Origin: an uncultured Succinivibrio sp.
Lineage (GTDB): Bacteria; Pseudomonadota; Gammaproteobacteria; Enterobacterales; Succinivibrionaceae
Direction: 5' to 3'
Assembly (NCBI GenBank): GCA_900767695.1
Contig: CAAGAC010000030.1
Location: forward strand, 58,113 to 122,112
DNA length: 64,000 nucleotides
Each line of letters opens with the position of its first letter. The first letter of the stretch is position 1. The translations under genes were made by a program, and so were the position numbers. The notes below the pieces were generated by a model. The model was not told the DNA's origin. It saw nothing but the letters and a program-made list of their open reading frames with translations, and did no database searches. This document shows positions 47,737 through 56,363 of the stretch, piece after piece.

Positions 47737-49049
47737 GCCTTCTCCCCGCCCCTGGCCTTCGTGAAGATCATGTCGCAAAGCTCGCCTGCCAGGGCCTCCT
47801 TGCTCTGGAGCGGCAGGTGGGCCGCCAGCCCGTCGCGGTCGTAGACGTACAGCTCGTTGCTGCCAGAGCCGAAGCCCTGGGTGGCGCTGTTGACGTAGTT
47901 CATTGCGATCAGGTCGAGGTTCTTCTCCTCAAGCTTGACCTTGGCGTGCTCCTCGCCGTTCTGGGTCTCGGCGGCGAAGCCCACGGTGAACGGGCGGCCG
48001 TGCTCCAGCTTGCCCACGGTGGCGGCGATGTCGGGGTTCTTGACGAGCTTGAGCGTCATGGTCTGGCCCTTCTCGCGGCCGGAGATCTTCTGGTCGGCGA
48101 TGCTCTCGCAGCGGTAGTCGGACACCGCCGCGCATCCGATGAAGACGGAGCAGTCCGCGAGGTTGTTCTCGACGGCCTGCAGCATGTCCAGGGCCGAGCG
48201 CACCTGGATCCTTGTCACCCCCTCAGGGGCCTCCAGGGCGGTGGGGCCCGAGATGAGGATCACCGAGGCGCCGCGCTCGCGGGCGGCCTTCGCGATGGCG
48301 TAGCCCATCCTGCCCGAGCTGCGGTTGGTGATGAAGCGCACCGGATCGATGGCCTCTGCGGTGGGGCCGGCGGTGACGATGACCTTGAGGCCGGCGCCCG
48401 AGGCGCGCGGCAGCAGCCTGGTCTGGCCGATCTCGGCCGGGGCCCTGGGCGAGGGCAGGGCCTCGCGGCCCTCGAAGCCGATGCGCCCGGCCTGGGATCC
48501 GTTGAGGATGCTGAGGATGAAGCCCATGATGTCCTCGGGCTCGGGCATGCGGCCCTCGCCGGTGTCGCCGCAGGCGAGGCTGCCCGAGGCCGGGCGCATC
48601 ACGTAGTAGCCGCGGCGCGAGAGGATGCGCAGGTTCTCCTGCGTTGCCTGGTTGCGGAACATGTTGACGTTCATCGCCGGGGCAACGACGACCGGGCAGG
48701 TCGCGGCGAGCAGGCCGGCGGTCAGCATGTTGTCGGCAAAGCCGTGGGCGAGCTTGGCGATGGTCTGGGCGGTGGCCGGGGCGACGACCGCGATGTCGGC
48801 GTCCTTGGAGATCGCGATGTGGCCGATCCTGGAGGCGTCCTCGAAGATGTCGCAGGGCACCGGGTGGCCGCTTAAGGCGCTCAGGGTGTCGCGGCCGACG
48901 AGCTTGCAGGCCGAGGGCGTCATGACGACCTGGACGTCCGCGCCGTTCTTTATGAGCAGGCGGCAGAGCACGCAGGCCTTGTAGGCGGCGATGCTCCCAG
49001 TGATCCCTAGAATTATCTTCTTGTTTTTCAACGGTAACAGCTCGCTCAT
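47733..49049 (-). CDS. coaBC: Bifunctional phosphopantothenoylcysteine decarboxylase/synthetase CoaBC (Dfp)
   Basis: The enzyme adds cysteine to 4'-phosphopantothenate and decarboxylates the product, two steps of CoA synthesis. The 438-residue protein has an FMN-binding CoaC domain (ILGITGSIAAYKA start, VVAPAMNVNMF with the conserved PAMN) and a CoaB domain (VIVTAGPTAEAIDPVRFITN). A second CoA gene, coaD, lies at 52079. Coupled to dut. Confidence 0.97.
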   Translation of the reverse strand: MSELLPLKNKKIILGITGSIAAYKACVLCRLLIKNGADVQVVMTPSACKLVGRDTLSALSGHPVPCDIFEDASRIGHIAISKDADIAVVAPATAQTIAKLAHGFADNMLTAGLLAATCPVVVAPAMNVNMFRNQATQENLRILSRRGYYVMRPASGSLACGDTGEGRMPEPEDIMGFILSILNGSQAGRIGFEGREALPSPRAPAEIGQTRLLPRASGAGLKVIVTAGPTAEAIDPVRFITNRSSGRMGYAIAKAARERGASVILISGPTALEAPEGVTRIQVRSALDMLQAVENNLADCSVFIGCAAVSDYRCESIADQKISGREKGQTMTLKLVKNPDIAATVGKLEHGRPFTVGFAAETQNGEEHAKVKLEEKNLDLIAMNYVNSATQGFGSGSNELYVYDRDGLAAHLPLQSKEALAGELCDMIFTKARGGEKA

Positions 49050-49128
49050 GGCATAACTCCCTTAAAATCTTTCATCTGTGTGCCTACATGGGGTCGCGCA
49101 GGCCTTTTTTCGAGCCTGCGCAATGAGT

Positions 49129-50082
49129 TCAGCACAGATGGAGCACCGACGGATCGAAGGACGAGGTGTCGGGGATCCCGGTGTAGAGCATGAGCTCGGA
49201 GAGCTGGGCGTTCATCTTGCGGATCTGCTCCTCGACTCCGGCCTGGCCATCCTTGAGCAGGGGCCTTAGGATCGATCTTCCGGTGCAGACGGCGTCGGCG
49301 CCCAGGGCCATGAGCTTGTAGGCGTCGTAGCCGGTGTCGACAGAGCAGTCGGCAAGCACCGCCATCTTGGAGCCTGCCTCGGAGAGGGCCTTGCGGATCG
49401 CGGGCAGCACCTGGGCCGGGGCGATGCCGAAGGGGATGCGGCCGTGGTGGTGGGAGACCACGATGCCGGCGCAGCCGGCATCGGAGGCCTTGAGCGCGTC
49501 GGAGACCGAGAGCACGCCCTTGGCGATGAAGGGCAGCCCCGCCTTCGAGGCGTACTCCCTCAAGTCGCCCTCGGTGACCGGGCCCATCGGGATCGAGTCC
49601 ACCACGTCGTAGCCGCCGTCCTTGCCTGCGATGTGGTCGATGTCCACGCCGACGGCGAAGGCGCCGCAGGAGCGGGCGAACTCCATCTGGCTGAGGATCA
49701 CTCCATGATCGGCAAAGGGCTTGATGATCCTCACCGTGACCGGGTTGGCCTTGGCTATGGCCGCAAACTCCTCGTCAGGCTCCATGCCCGCGAAGTTGAG
49801 CGTGCCCAAGCTTGCCGCGGCGCGCGCGTACTCCTCCATCGGGCGCTTTCCGTCCCTGACCGCCTTGTTGAGGTGGGAGAAGGCCGGCATCATGATGGGA
49901 GATGAGAACTCGCGCCCAAAGAGCGTGGTCTTGAGCGAGGGCCTCACCGACCCGATGACGCGCATCTCGACGCGGATGCGGTCGAGGTAGAGGCGGGTGA
50001 AGAGGGCGGCATCGTCGGCGCGCCCGCTGGTGACGGGGATCATGCCCGGAGGTCCGGGCCAGCGTTCTTCTTGTTTTTCCAT
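49129..50082 (-). CDS. FMN-dependent alpha-hydroxy-acid dehydrogenase
   Basis: This 317-residue protein has the TIM-barrel fold of the L-lactate dehydrogenase/glycolate oxidase family: FGREFSSPIMMPAFSHL near the start, LPFIAKGVLS, and VSHHHGR in place of the usual SNHGGRQ, with catalytic His and Arg apparently kept. ADCSVDTGYDAYKLMALGAD binds the FMN phosphate. It is shorter than LldD (396) and resembles orphan versions in anaerobes. Substrate is unknown; lactate is a guess. GGAG lies 8 nt before the ATG at 50082. Single-gene unit. Confidence 0.82.
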   Translation of the reverse strand: MEKQEERWPGPPGMIPVTSGRADDAALFTRLYLDRIRVEMRVIGSVRPSLKTTLFGREFSSPIMMPAFSHLNKAVRDGKRPMEEYARAAASLGTLNFAGMEPDEEFAAIAKANPVTVRIIKPFADHGVILSQMEFARSCGAFAVGVDIDHIAGKDGGYDVVDSIPMGPVTEGDLREYASKAGLPFIAKGVLSVSDALKASDAGCAGIVVSHHHGRIPFGIAPAQVLPAIRKALSEAGSKMAVLADCSVDTGYDAYKLMALGADAVCTGRSILRPLLKDGQAGVEEQIRKMNAQLSELMLYTGIPDTSSFDPSVLHLC

Positions 50083-50764
50083 TGTGCTTGCTCCTAATGC
50101 CATGCAAAAGCGCGAGGCGCTTTCGCATCTTCACGCATCATAGCAAGACAGGCCTTTCAAGATGACGGCGCATGGCGCAGAAAGGAAAGGCGGCAGGAAA
50201 CGAGGCAAATCCAGACACGATGAGGCCGAGGATGCAGTTCAGTGCCAGCACCATAGGCAGAAGATCGGCTTTTACAGCAGGACGAGACAAAACACCGCCA
50301 TATCGAATAGCGGCGCTTCAAAACTTGTAGTAATGAGGGATGAGGGCGAAAAAACAGAAGGACTTTTGCACATGGCAGGAGCTAATCCATTCAAGATCAA
50401 AGACTAGTGATCAGAATTTTGTAGTAATGCGTGTCATGGCAGGCTCGCTCCCACAGGCCGCCACGCTGGCGCCTGTCCTGCCAACTGCTTGTTTGCCAAA
50501 AAAAACGGCAAGGGAAAGCCTTTGTTCCGGATGTCCAGCCCACTGCCTTGCCAGAGCGGCGGCATCCACTGCTCCCATGTGCTCTCATCGGGGTATGATC
50601 GTGGCCAGCGCGGTACAGCGGAATTCTTTGCAAAAATCCGCTTCAGGCTTAAAATTACGCTTTGCGTGTGCTAGAATATGCGCACTTTGTACTAACCCTG
50701 AACTTTTTTTGGTTGCAGCTCCAAGGTGCTGTGACCCGTAAAATTTATTGGAGTGTGGAAAAAC
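50083..50764. other. Long intergenic region between the hydroxy-acid dehydrogenase and rpmB
   Basis: No gene is supported in these 682 bp. On the minus strand a TGCTATGAT extended -10 (50145-50137) and a hairpin AAAGCGC/GCGCTTT (50107-50123) form a leader for the dehydrogenase. The direct repeat GTAGTAATG occurs near 50326 and 50420. The rpmB promoter is at 50649-50677. Short open frames lack ribosome sites. Confidence 0.45.
50649..50677 (+). promoter_or_regulatory. Promoter of rpmB-rpmG
   Basis: TTAAAA (50649-50654), a 17-bp spacer and TAGAAT (50672-50677) preceded by TGC (extended -10). The leader to rpmB is about 80 nt. Confidence 0.5.
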
Positions 50765-51001
50765 ATGTCCAAAGTTTGCCAAGTTACGGGCAAGCGCCCG
50801 ATGGTGGGATACCTTCGTTCCCACGCCAAGAACGCTGCCAAGCGCCGTTTCCTCCCGAACCTCAAGTACCACCGTTTCTGGGTTGAGAGCGAGGGCCGTT
50901 TCGTCAGGCTGCGCGTCACCACTGCTGGCATGCGCACCATCGACAAGCGCGGCATCGATGCCGTTCTGGCCGACATGCGCGCCAATGGCGTCAGAGTCTA
51001 A
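50765..51001 (+). CDS. rpmB: Ribosomal protein L28
   Basis: L28 is a small basic 50S protein. The 78-residue product [20 protein letters not shown]... has the family length and the conserved N-terminus (SxVCQVTGKxP). The ATG at 50765 is preceded by GGAG about 11 nt upstream. It starts the rpmB-rpmG operon. Confidence 0.98.
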   Translation: MSKVCQVTGKRPMVGYLRSHAKNAAKRRFLPNLKYHRFWVESEGRFVRLRVTTAGMRTIDKRGIDAVLADMRANGVRV

Positions 51002-51014
51002 TTAGGAGGCTATC

Positions 51015-51185
51015 ATGGCTAAGAAAGGCGGTCGCGAGAAGATCCGTTTGAATTCAACTGCCGGCACCGGCCACTTCTACACCACTGACAAGAACCGTCG
51101 CACCACCCCGGGCAAGCTCGAGATGATGAAGTACGATCCGGTGGTGCGCAAGCACGTGCTGTACAAGGAAGGCAAGATCAAGTAA
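51015..51185 (+). CDS. rpmG: Ribosomal protein L33
   Basis: The 56-residue protein [20 protein letters not shown]... ends in [13 protein letters not shown], typical of L33. It has no cysteines, so it is the zinc-independent form seen in many gammaproteobacteria. AGGAGG precedes the ATG, 13 bp after rpmB. Confidence 0.97.
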   Translation: MAKKGGREKIRLNSTAGTGHFYTTDKNRRTTPGKLEMMKYDPVVRKHVLYKEGKIK

Positions 51186-51225
51186 CGGCCTTGCTGTTGC
51201 AAATCTTTTCCAACGTGAACACTTC

Positions 51226-51256
51226 AAACCCTGTTGATGAGACAGGGTTTTGTTTT
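51226..51256 (+). terminator. Terminator of rpmB-rpmG
   Basis: AAACCCTGT (51226-51234) pairs with ACAGGGTTT (51242-51250), followed by TGTTTT. Confidence 0.8.
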
Positions 51257-51287
51257 ATCTGGGCCCAGAGGGGCCGGGAGGAAGCCG

Positions 51288-52106
51288 ATGCCGGAGCTGC
51301 CTGAAGTCGAGGTCACGATGCGCGGGATCCGCCCCGCGCTCGAGCACGCCGTCATCACCGATGTCTGGACGGACGGCAAGAAGCTACGCGAGCCGATCCC
51401 CGAGGAGATAGACCGACTCATCGACGCTAAGGTCGAGGGCCTCTCGCGCCGGGCAAAGTACATCCTCCTCAGGACGAGCAATGGGACGCTCGTGATCCAC
51501 CTGGGGATGAGCGGGCACCTGAGCGTGCTGGCCTCCCCCGGGCCGCGCGTCAAGCACGACCACTTCGAGATGGATCTCGACTCGGGCACGGTCATCCGCC
51601 TCAACGACGTCCGCCGCTTCGGGCTGGTGGGCTACGTCCCGACCGGGGAGGATCCGCTTGCAAGCAAGTGGCTTCGCGATCTGGGCCCCGAGCCGCTCGG
51701 TCCTGATTTCACTCCGGAAGGCCTGCACGCGGCGCTTTCCAAGCGCCACGGCAGCGTCAAGCAGGCGATCATGGATCAGCAGGTGGTGGTGGGAGTTGGC
51801 AACATCTACGCCTCGGAGGTGCTCTTCCTCTCAGGCGTGAGGCCTGACCGCCGCGCCTGCGACGTGACGCTCGAGGAGTGCGGGAGCCTCTGCGAGAACA
51901 TCCGCAAGACCCTGAGGGCGGCCATCGCCAAGGGCGGCACCACCATCCGCACCTTCCAGGGCGCCGACGGCAGGATGGGCTACTTCGTGCAGGATCTGAA
52001 CGTCTACGGGCACAAGGGAGAGCACTGCCCCCGCTGCGGCACCCCCATCGAGGAGATGACGCTGGGGCAGAGGAGCACCTATTTCTGCCCGCGCTGCCAG
52101 AAGTGA
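51288..52106 (+). CDS. mutM: Formamidopyrimidine-DNA glycosylase MutM (Fpg)
   Basis: MutM removes 8-oxoguanine and ring-opened purines from DNA by a glycosylase/AP-lyase reaction. The 272-residue protein starts MPELPEVEVTMRGI, with catalytic Pro2 and Glu3, and ends in a zinc finger of four cysteines (CPRCGTP...CPRCQK). GGAGG lies upstream of the ATG at 51288. Its 3' end overlaps the convergent coaD gene by 28 bp. Confidence 0.97.
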   Translation: MPELPEVEVTMRGIRPALEHAVITDVWTDGKKLREPIPEEIDRLIDAKVEGLSRRAKYILLRTSNGTLVIHLGMSGHLSVLASPGPRVKHDHFEMDLDSGTVIRLNDVRRFGLVGYVPTGEDPLASKWLRDLGPEPLGPDFTPEGLHAALSKRHGSVKQAIMDQQVVVGVGNIYASEVLFLSGVRPDRRACDVTLEECGSLCENIRKTLRAAIAKGGTTIRTFQGADGRMGYFVQDLNVYGHKGEHCPRCGTPIEEMTLGQRSTYFCPRCQK

Positions 52107-52582
52107 GGATGGCCCTTCACGAACTCCTCGACCGGGCGCGGCACGAACTTCGAGATGTCGCCGTCGTGAATGATGACGTCGCGCACCAGCGTCGAGGAGA
52201 TGAAGCAGAGATCGCCCGAGGTGGGGAGCATCACGATCTCCATGTCCGGCATCAGCACGCGGTACATGCCCGATAGCTGGACCTCGTAGTCATAGTCGGC
52301 CACGGTCCTGACCCCCCTCACCAGCACGCTCGCCCCCTCGTCCTTAAGGAAGTCGACGAGCATCCCCGAGAATCCCCTCACCTCGACATCCCCGATCCCC
52401 TGAACGCTCTGCCGCGCCGTCTCCACGCGCTCCTCAAGCGTGAGCAGCGGGTGCTTTGACGGACTTGCGGCCACGGCCACGATCACATGGCCGAACACGC
52501 GCGACGCGCGGCGGATGATGTCGAAGTGGCCCAGCGTCAGCGGGTCGAAGGTGCCGGGGAATACGGCAAGGGAGCTTTGCAT
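52079..52582 (-). CDS. coaD: Pantetheine-phosphate adenylyltransferase CoaD
   Basis: CoaD transfers AMP from ATP to 4'-phosphopantetheine, the penultimate CoA step. The 167-residue protein has the nucleotidyl-transferase motif GTFDPLTLGH at 10-19 and ISSTLVRD near residue 130. Upstream in-frame sequence is inside the glycosyltransferase gene. The ATG shares one base with that gene's stop (TGATG). The final 28 bp overlap mutM tail to tail. Confidence 0.97.
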   Translation of the reverse strand: MQSSLAVFPGTFDPLTLGHFDIIRRASRVFGHVIVAVAASPSKHPLLTLEERVETARQSVQGIGDVEVRGFSGMLVDFLKDEGASVLVRGVRTVADYDYEVQLSGMYRVLMPDMEIVMLPTSGDLCFISSTLVRDVIIHDGDISKFVPRPVEEFVKGHPHFWQRGQK

Positions 52583-53652
52583 CAGTCGATCCCCTCCTGG
52601 GGGGCGTAGTGATCCATCGCGGTGTCGAAGGCGTCCTTCACGGCCTCGATGGTTATGTGGGACATCGCGTGCTCGTCGCGCACGCGGTAGCGCCATGGTA
52701 TGTGTTTGCCGCCAAGCTCGGCCTTGGCGAGGTCACGGTAGGCCGAGACCCAGAGATCGGGGTACTTCCACGAGCCCACGCGCGCGGGGTTGTGCACCGC
52801 GAAAAGCCCGATCACCGGGGTGTTCACCGCCGAGGCGATGTGCATGCAGGCGCTGTCGGGGGCGAGCACGAGCGCGGAGCAGGCAAGAAGCGAGGCAAGC
52901 TGCCTCAGGCTGGTCTTGCCGCAGAGGTTCTCGCACTCGCAGCGCGCAAGCGCTGCGATCCTCGCGCACAGCGCGAGATCGCCCTTCGAGCTGGTGCCTG
53001 CGAGCACGGTCTTGAAGCCGTGGGACGCGGCGTAGTCGGCAAGCGCGGCGTAGCCCTCGGGACTCCAGTTCTTCTGGGGCTTTGCCGAGGCCGGCGCGAT
53101 GGTGAAAAGCGGCTTTTCCGAGGAGAGGGCGAGGTATGGGGCGAGCTCCTTTTCAGAGAGCCTGAAGTCCCAGCGCGGCTGCAGATCGCCAAAGCCCGCG
53201 GCCTTGGCAAAGGCCATGAAGCCTGCCAGCACGTGGGGGTTGGCGGGGGAGGGCACCTTGCGGCCAACAAACAGGCACTGGCCCTCGCGCGAGCGCTCGG
53301 AGTCGTAGCCAAAGCGCCTGTCCGCCCTCACCGCAAGCGAGACCAGCGAGGCCTTGAGCGAGGTCTGCATGTCTAGGAGCGAGTCAAAGCGCGCTCCTGA
53401 AAGCGCCCTGCGTGCCTGGCCTATGGCGCTTAAGATCCCGCGCGAGAAGTCGAGCGGAACCATGGGGATGATGTCCCTGCCGCCTTCATCGCGGAAGAGC
53501 GGGGCGAAGCGCTTGTCGATCACCCACCTGAGATCCGCGTCCGGCTCCTCGGCGCGCATCGCGCAGAGCATGCCAAAGCAGTTCACGCAGTCTCCAAGGG
53601 CGGTGAGTCTGAGGACGCAGGCCGATTTCCTGTTGCTTGTGCTTGCAGTCAT
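52582..53652 (-). CDS. GT9-family glycosyltransferase, heptosyltransferase-like
   Basis: The 356-residue protein belongs to the GT9 ADP-heptose:LPS heptosyltransferase family: RLTALGDCVNCFGM (RxxxxGD start), FTIAPASAKPQKNWSPEGYAAL-like donor-site region (about residues 185-206), and LVLAPDSACMHIASA. It could be WaaC (heptosyltransferase I) or another core transferase; WaaF is encoded separately at 57647. It is coupled to coaD and divergent from kdkA. In many gammaproteobacteria coaD sits next to waa genes. Confidence 0.85.
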   Translation of the reverse strand: MTASTSNRKSACVLRLTALGDCVNCFGMLCAMRAEEPDADLRWVIDKRFAPLFRDEGGRDIIPMVPLDFSRGILSAIGQARRALSGARFDSLLDMQTSLKASLVSLAVRADRRFGYDSERSREGQCLFVGRKVPSPANPHVLAGFMAFAKAAGFGDLQPRWDFRLSEKELAPYLALSSEKPLFTIAPASAKPQKNWSPEGYAALADYAASHGFKTVLAGTSSKGDLALCARIAALARCECENLCGKTSLRQLASLLACSALVLAPDSACMHIASAVNTPVIGLFAVHNPARVGSWKYPDLWVSAYRDLAKAELGGKHIPWRYRVRDEHAMSHITIEAVKDAFDTAMDHYAPQEGID

Positions 53653-53747
53653 ATTGTCCCGATCTTACCAAACGCGGCCGCGCGCGGCCGTGATCGCGGG
53701 CAGCGGCCAAGGGCCCGGTTCGGTTAGAATCACTCCACGGAGGGATC

Positions 53748-54467
53748 ATGGACGACATACTTTTCAGCGCGCAGGCGTGGAGGTACTTGGCCAGAGACGG
53801 CCTTGGCAAGGCCGAGGCCGAGAGGCTCCTTGACGCCAGGGCGCTCAAGGCAGGCGGTGCAAAAGAGGCAGGAGGGCGCGGGCAGGCGCTCTCGTTCACG
53901 CAGGATGGCAGGGGCTATTTCCTGCGCCACTACTTAAGAGGTGGGCTCTGGGGCAGGCTCATGGGCGACCGCTTCATATCCCTCATGCCTCACGCCCACC
54001 GCGCCTTCGACGAGTTCAGGCTGCTTGACTGGATGCGCGGCCAGGGCCTGCCGGTCCCGGAGCCGGTCGCGGCGCGCGAGGAAGGCTGCGTTCTCATCAG
54101 GCAGGACATCGTGGTCGGCGGCATCGATGCCGAGGATCTCTCGCGCGTCATCGCGCGACGCTGCCTCACGCGCGGCGAGTGCTTGCGCCTTGGGCAGACC
54201 ATAGGCAGGTTCTTCGAGGCCGGAGTCATGCACACCGATCTCAACATCCGCAACATCCTGCTCTCCAAAGAGGGAGAGTTCTTCCTCATAGACTTCGACA
54301 AGTGCTATAGGACCACGATGGGGCGCGCAGAGCGCCAAGCTGTGCTCTCCCGTCTTAGAAGATCCTTTTTAAAAGAGATCCGCGTTACATCGGGCAAAGC
54401 GCATTATAATGATACTGATTTTGCCCTTATAGAGAGCAAGGCAATGCGCTCTGCCGGCACGGTGTAG
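53748..54467 (+). CDS. kdkA: 3-deoxy-D-manno-octulosonic acid kinase KdkA
   Basis: KdkA phosphorylates the single Kdo residue of lipid A-Kdo in Haemophilus- and Vibrio-type LPS. The 239-residue protein has LRHYLRGGLWGRLMGDRF, the catalytic loop HTDLNIRNILL and DFDKCYR, matching the family's LRHYYRGG, HADLNAHNILL and DFDK (recalled). It is related to eukaryotic-like kinases such as WaaP. GGAGG lies just upstream of the ATG. Confidence 0.9.
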   Translation: MDDILFSAQAWRYLARDGLGKAEAERLLDARALKAGGAKEAGGRGQALSFTQDGRGYFLRHYLRGGLWGRLMGDRFISLMPHAHRAFDEFRLLDWMRGQGLPVPEPVAAREEGCVLIRQDIVVGGIDAEDLSRVIARRCLTRGECLRLGQTIGRFFEAGVMHTDLNIRNILLSKEGEFFLIDFDKCYRTTMGRAERQAVLSRLRRSFLKEIRVTSGKAHYNDTDFALIESKAMRSAGTV

Positions 54468-54588
54468 GATCAGCCAAAGGTGCGCCCGGAGCCTTGCGCA
54501 AACGGCTTGGGCGGAACGGCCCGGCACGGACTAAACTAAAACAAAAAAGCAGGCCCGAAGGCCGGCAACTTGGAGCCAGGATGGCAGC

Positions 54589-55146
54589 ATGAAAAAGACT
54601 GTGATTTTTATCGACCACCCCCACTTTGACAGTTCCGTGGTCAACCGCCGTTGGGCGGAGGAGCTGAGGAAGTACCCCGACGAGTTTGTGGTCCACAACC
54701 TTGAGAGCGTCTATCCGCGCGGAGTGATCGATCCTGCCGTGGAGCACTCGGTGATCGAGAACAACGACGCGCTGGTGTTCGAGTTCCCCCTCTACTGGTA
54801 CAACTGCCCTCCCATGCTCAAGCAGTGGTTCGATCTCGTGCTGACCAAGGACTGGGCCTACGGCAAGGCCCACCGCCTCGAGGGGCGCAAGGTCGCCCTG
54901 GCAGTCTCCTGCGGCGGCAGCGAGAAGGACTACGGCGGGGATAAGGCGAAGGAGGGCATCGAGTCGTTCCTCAAGCCCTTCATCCAGAGCTTCAGCTACT
55001 GCAAGGCCGACTTCCGCGGCACCTTCGCGTTCTTCGGGGCGGAGGATCCGGCGGCCGCAACGGTCGAGAACATCGCCGAGAGCGCCAGGCGCTACGTCGA
55101 GTTCATAAGGGTCGTTGCAGGCACGCCGGAGCCAAAGAAGGACTGA
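54589..55146 (+). CDS. NAD(P)H-dependent oxidoreductase, flavodoxin-like fold
   Basis: The 185-residue protein belongs to the NQO/KefF/MdaB flavodoxin-fold family: VIFIDHPHFDSSVVNRRW start, ALVFEFPLYWYNCPPMLKQW (the FPLYWYxxPxxLKxWxD signature) and KVALAVSCGGSEKDYG. It probably reduces quinones or other electrophiles with FMN. No kefC-like gene is adjacent, so a role as a KefF subunit is not supported. The nearest neighbour is an IclR regulator on the opposite strand. Confidence 0.85.
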   Translation: MKKTVIFIDHPHFDSSVVNRRWAEELRKYPDEFVVHNLESVYPRGVIDPAVEHSVIENNDALVFEFPLYWYNCPPMLKQWFDLVLTKDWAYGKAHRLEGRKVALAVSCGGSEKDYGGDKAKEGIESFLKPFIQSFSYCKADFRGTFAFFGAEDPAAATVENIAESARRYVEFIRVVAGTPEPKKD

Positions 55147-55156
55147 TAGGGAAAAA

Positions 55157-55175
55157 TCCGGGGCCGCGCCCCGGA
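55157..55175. other. Hairpin after the oxidoreductase gene
   Basis: TCCGGGGC (55157-55164) pairs with GCCCCGGA (55168-55175) across a 3-nt loop, without a T-tract on the plus strand. Confidence 0.45.
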
Positions 55176-55201
55176 AAAGCGGCCCGGCATGATGCCGGGC
55201 C
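55176..55201 (-). terminator. Terminator of the IclR gene
   Basis: GGCCCGGC (55181-55188) pairs with GCCGGGCC (55194-55201). On the minus strand GCTTTT follows. Confidence 0.65.
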
Positions 55202-55209
55202 GAATTGTC

Positions 55210-55935
55210 TCAGCCGAGCATGCGCGCCAGATCGGCGCAGGCGGTGCGCAGCGCCAGGGCCGCCGACGCGATCCCAGATGGGGCGAAGCGGTTGCCCGTG
55301 CCCGCCACCGCGAGTACCCCGAGCAGGTTGCCGCGGTGATCGGCCACCGGGGCCGCGATGATCTTGGGGCCTGAAGGCGGGCGGTCGCAGGCCCATCCGC
55401 GCGCGCGGATGCGCTCAATCTCAAGCCGCGCGGCCGGCGTGGGCTCGGGCCTGCCGCTGCGGTCCTGGCCTTCGTAGAAGGCCTCGAGGCACCATCCAAG
55501 AGCCCCCGAGCGGAACTCGACCTTGCTGCCCTCGGGAGGAAAGGGGGAGGCGGCGCCTGGGCGGGCGCGGGTCATGGCGCAGCGGGCCGAGAAGCTGTCG
55601 CGGACGGCAAAGCAGGCCGCGTCCGCGCCAAGGGCGGAGGCCAGGCGCTCTAGGCAGGCCCCCAAGGGAGCTGCGATCCCGATGGAGTCGCTCGCGGCCA
55701 GGCCGAGCATCAGCGCCCTGGTCCAGAGCTGGTACTCGCCGTTGTCCTTCTGCCTGAGCATCTCGTACTTTGCAAGCGCGCCCACAAGCACATAGGCGCT
55801 ACTCCTGGGCAGTCCTGATTCGGCGACTATCCTGTTGACGCTGCAGCTGCGAAGCCTCCTCACGATGTCCATGATCCGGATCCCCCTCTCAAGGGCAGGG
55901 GCAAAGGACTGGCCGGAGTTGTCGTGTTCGTTCAT
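55210..55935 (-). CDS. IclR-family transcriptional regulator
   Basis: The 241-residue protein has an N-terminal winged helix-turn-helix (about residues 11-70: RGIRIMDIVRRL, VNRIVAESGLPRSSAYVLVGAL) and a C-terminal IclR effector domain with GPKIIAAPVADHRGNLLGVLAVAG. The ligand is unknown. It is divergent from nothing; its 428-bp upstream region holds repeated CAGACAAGT motifs that may be its own binding sites. Neighbouring LPS genes need not be targets. Confidence 0.9.
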   Translation of the reverse strand: MNEHDNSGQSFAPALERGIRIMDIVRRLRSCSVNRIVAESGLPRSSAYVLVGALAKYEMLRQKDNGEYQLWTRALMLGLAASDSIGIAAPLGACLERLASALGADAACFAVRDSFSARCAMTRARPGAASPFPPEGSKVEFRSGALGWCLEAFYEGQDRSGRPEPTPAARLEIERIRARGWACDRPPSGPKIIAAPVADHRGNLLGVLAVAGTGNRFAPSGIASAALALRTACADLARMLG

Positions 55936-56363
55936 GTTTTTCCTCTTCTTGTTGTTCTCGTCGGAAAACTTGTCTGCGCCGCATGCGCCGGCGCAGACAA
56001 GTGACTTAATTCTAGCGTAGAAGTCGCGTTCAAAAGGCTGGATGTGTCAAGCCTTGGGCAATGGACAAGGCCCTGTGGGGATGCTTGGTGTCGGAATGGA
56101 GGGATTTATTTTAAAAAAATAAAGATAACAAGCTGATGGAGCGCCGCCGAGGCCCTTGCACTCTTTCCGGGAAATTTCCTGATTTGTGAGGTAAGACAAG
56201 CAAGGCCTCGCGGCGCACCCATCCAGAAGGCTGGACACTTGACTGAAAAACAGACAAGTATCACATGGGATCAGACAAGTGTCCAAAAAGCTGGACTAGG
56301 GCCAGAGGGGCGTCCAAGCGCCTCTCTGGCCATGGCAGCAGATCAGCGCGAGGGCGGACCGGC
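55936..56363. promoter_or_regulatory. Repeat-rich region upstream of the IclR gene
   Basis: No gene is supported. A 14-bp perfect inverted repeat spans 55968-56002 (loop 7). CAGACAAGT occurs at 55994, 56251 and 56272 and inverted at 55968. GGACACTTG (56233-56241) is the inverse of CAAGTGTCC (56276-56284). GGAAATTTCC at 56170-56179 is a palindrome. The cluster suggests several binding sites for one regulator. Confidence 0.55.
55968..56002. repeat. Perfect 14-bp inverted repeat 32 bp upstream of the IclR gene
   Basis: ACTTGTCTGCGCCG (55968-55981) and CGGCGCAGACAAGT (55989-56002) are exact reverse complements separated by 7 bp. It could be an operator in DNA or a hairpin in the iclR mRNA leader. 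Confidence 0.75.

Noticed and set aside
50162..50407. Open frame of 81 codons upstream of rpmB
   Set aside because: Basic, low-complexity product without ribosome site or recognisable domain, in a region with promoter signals.
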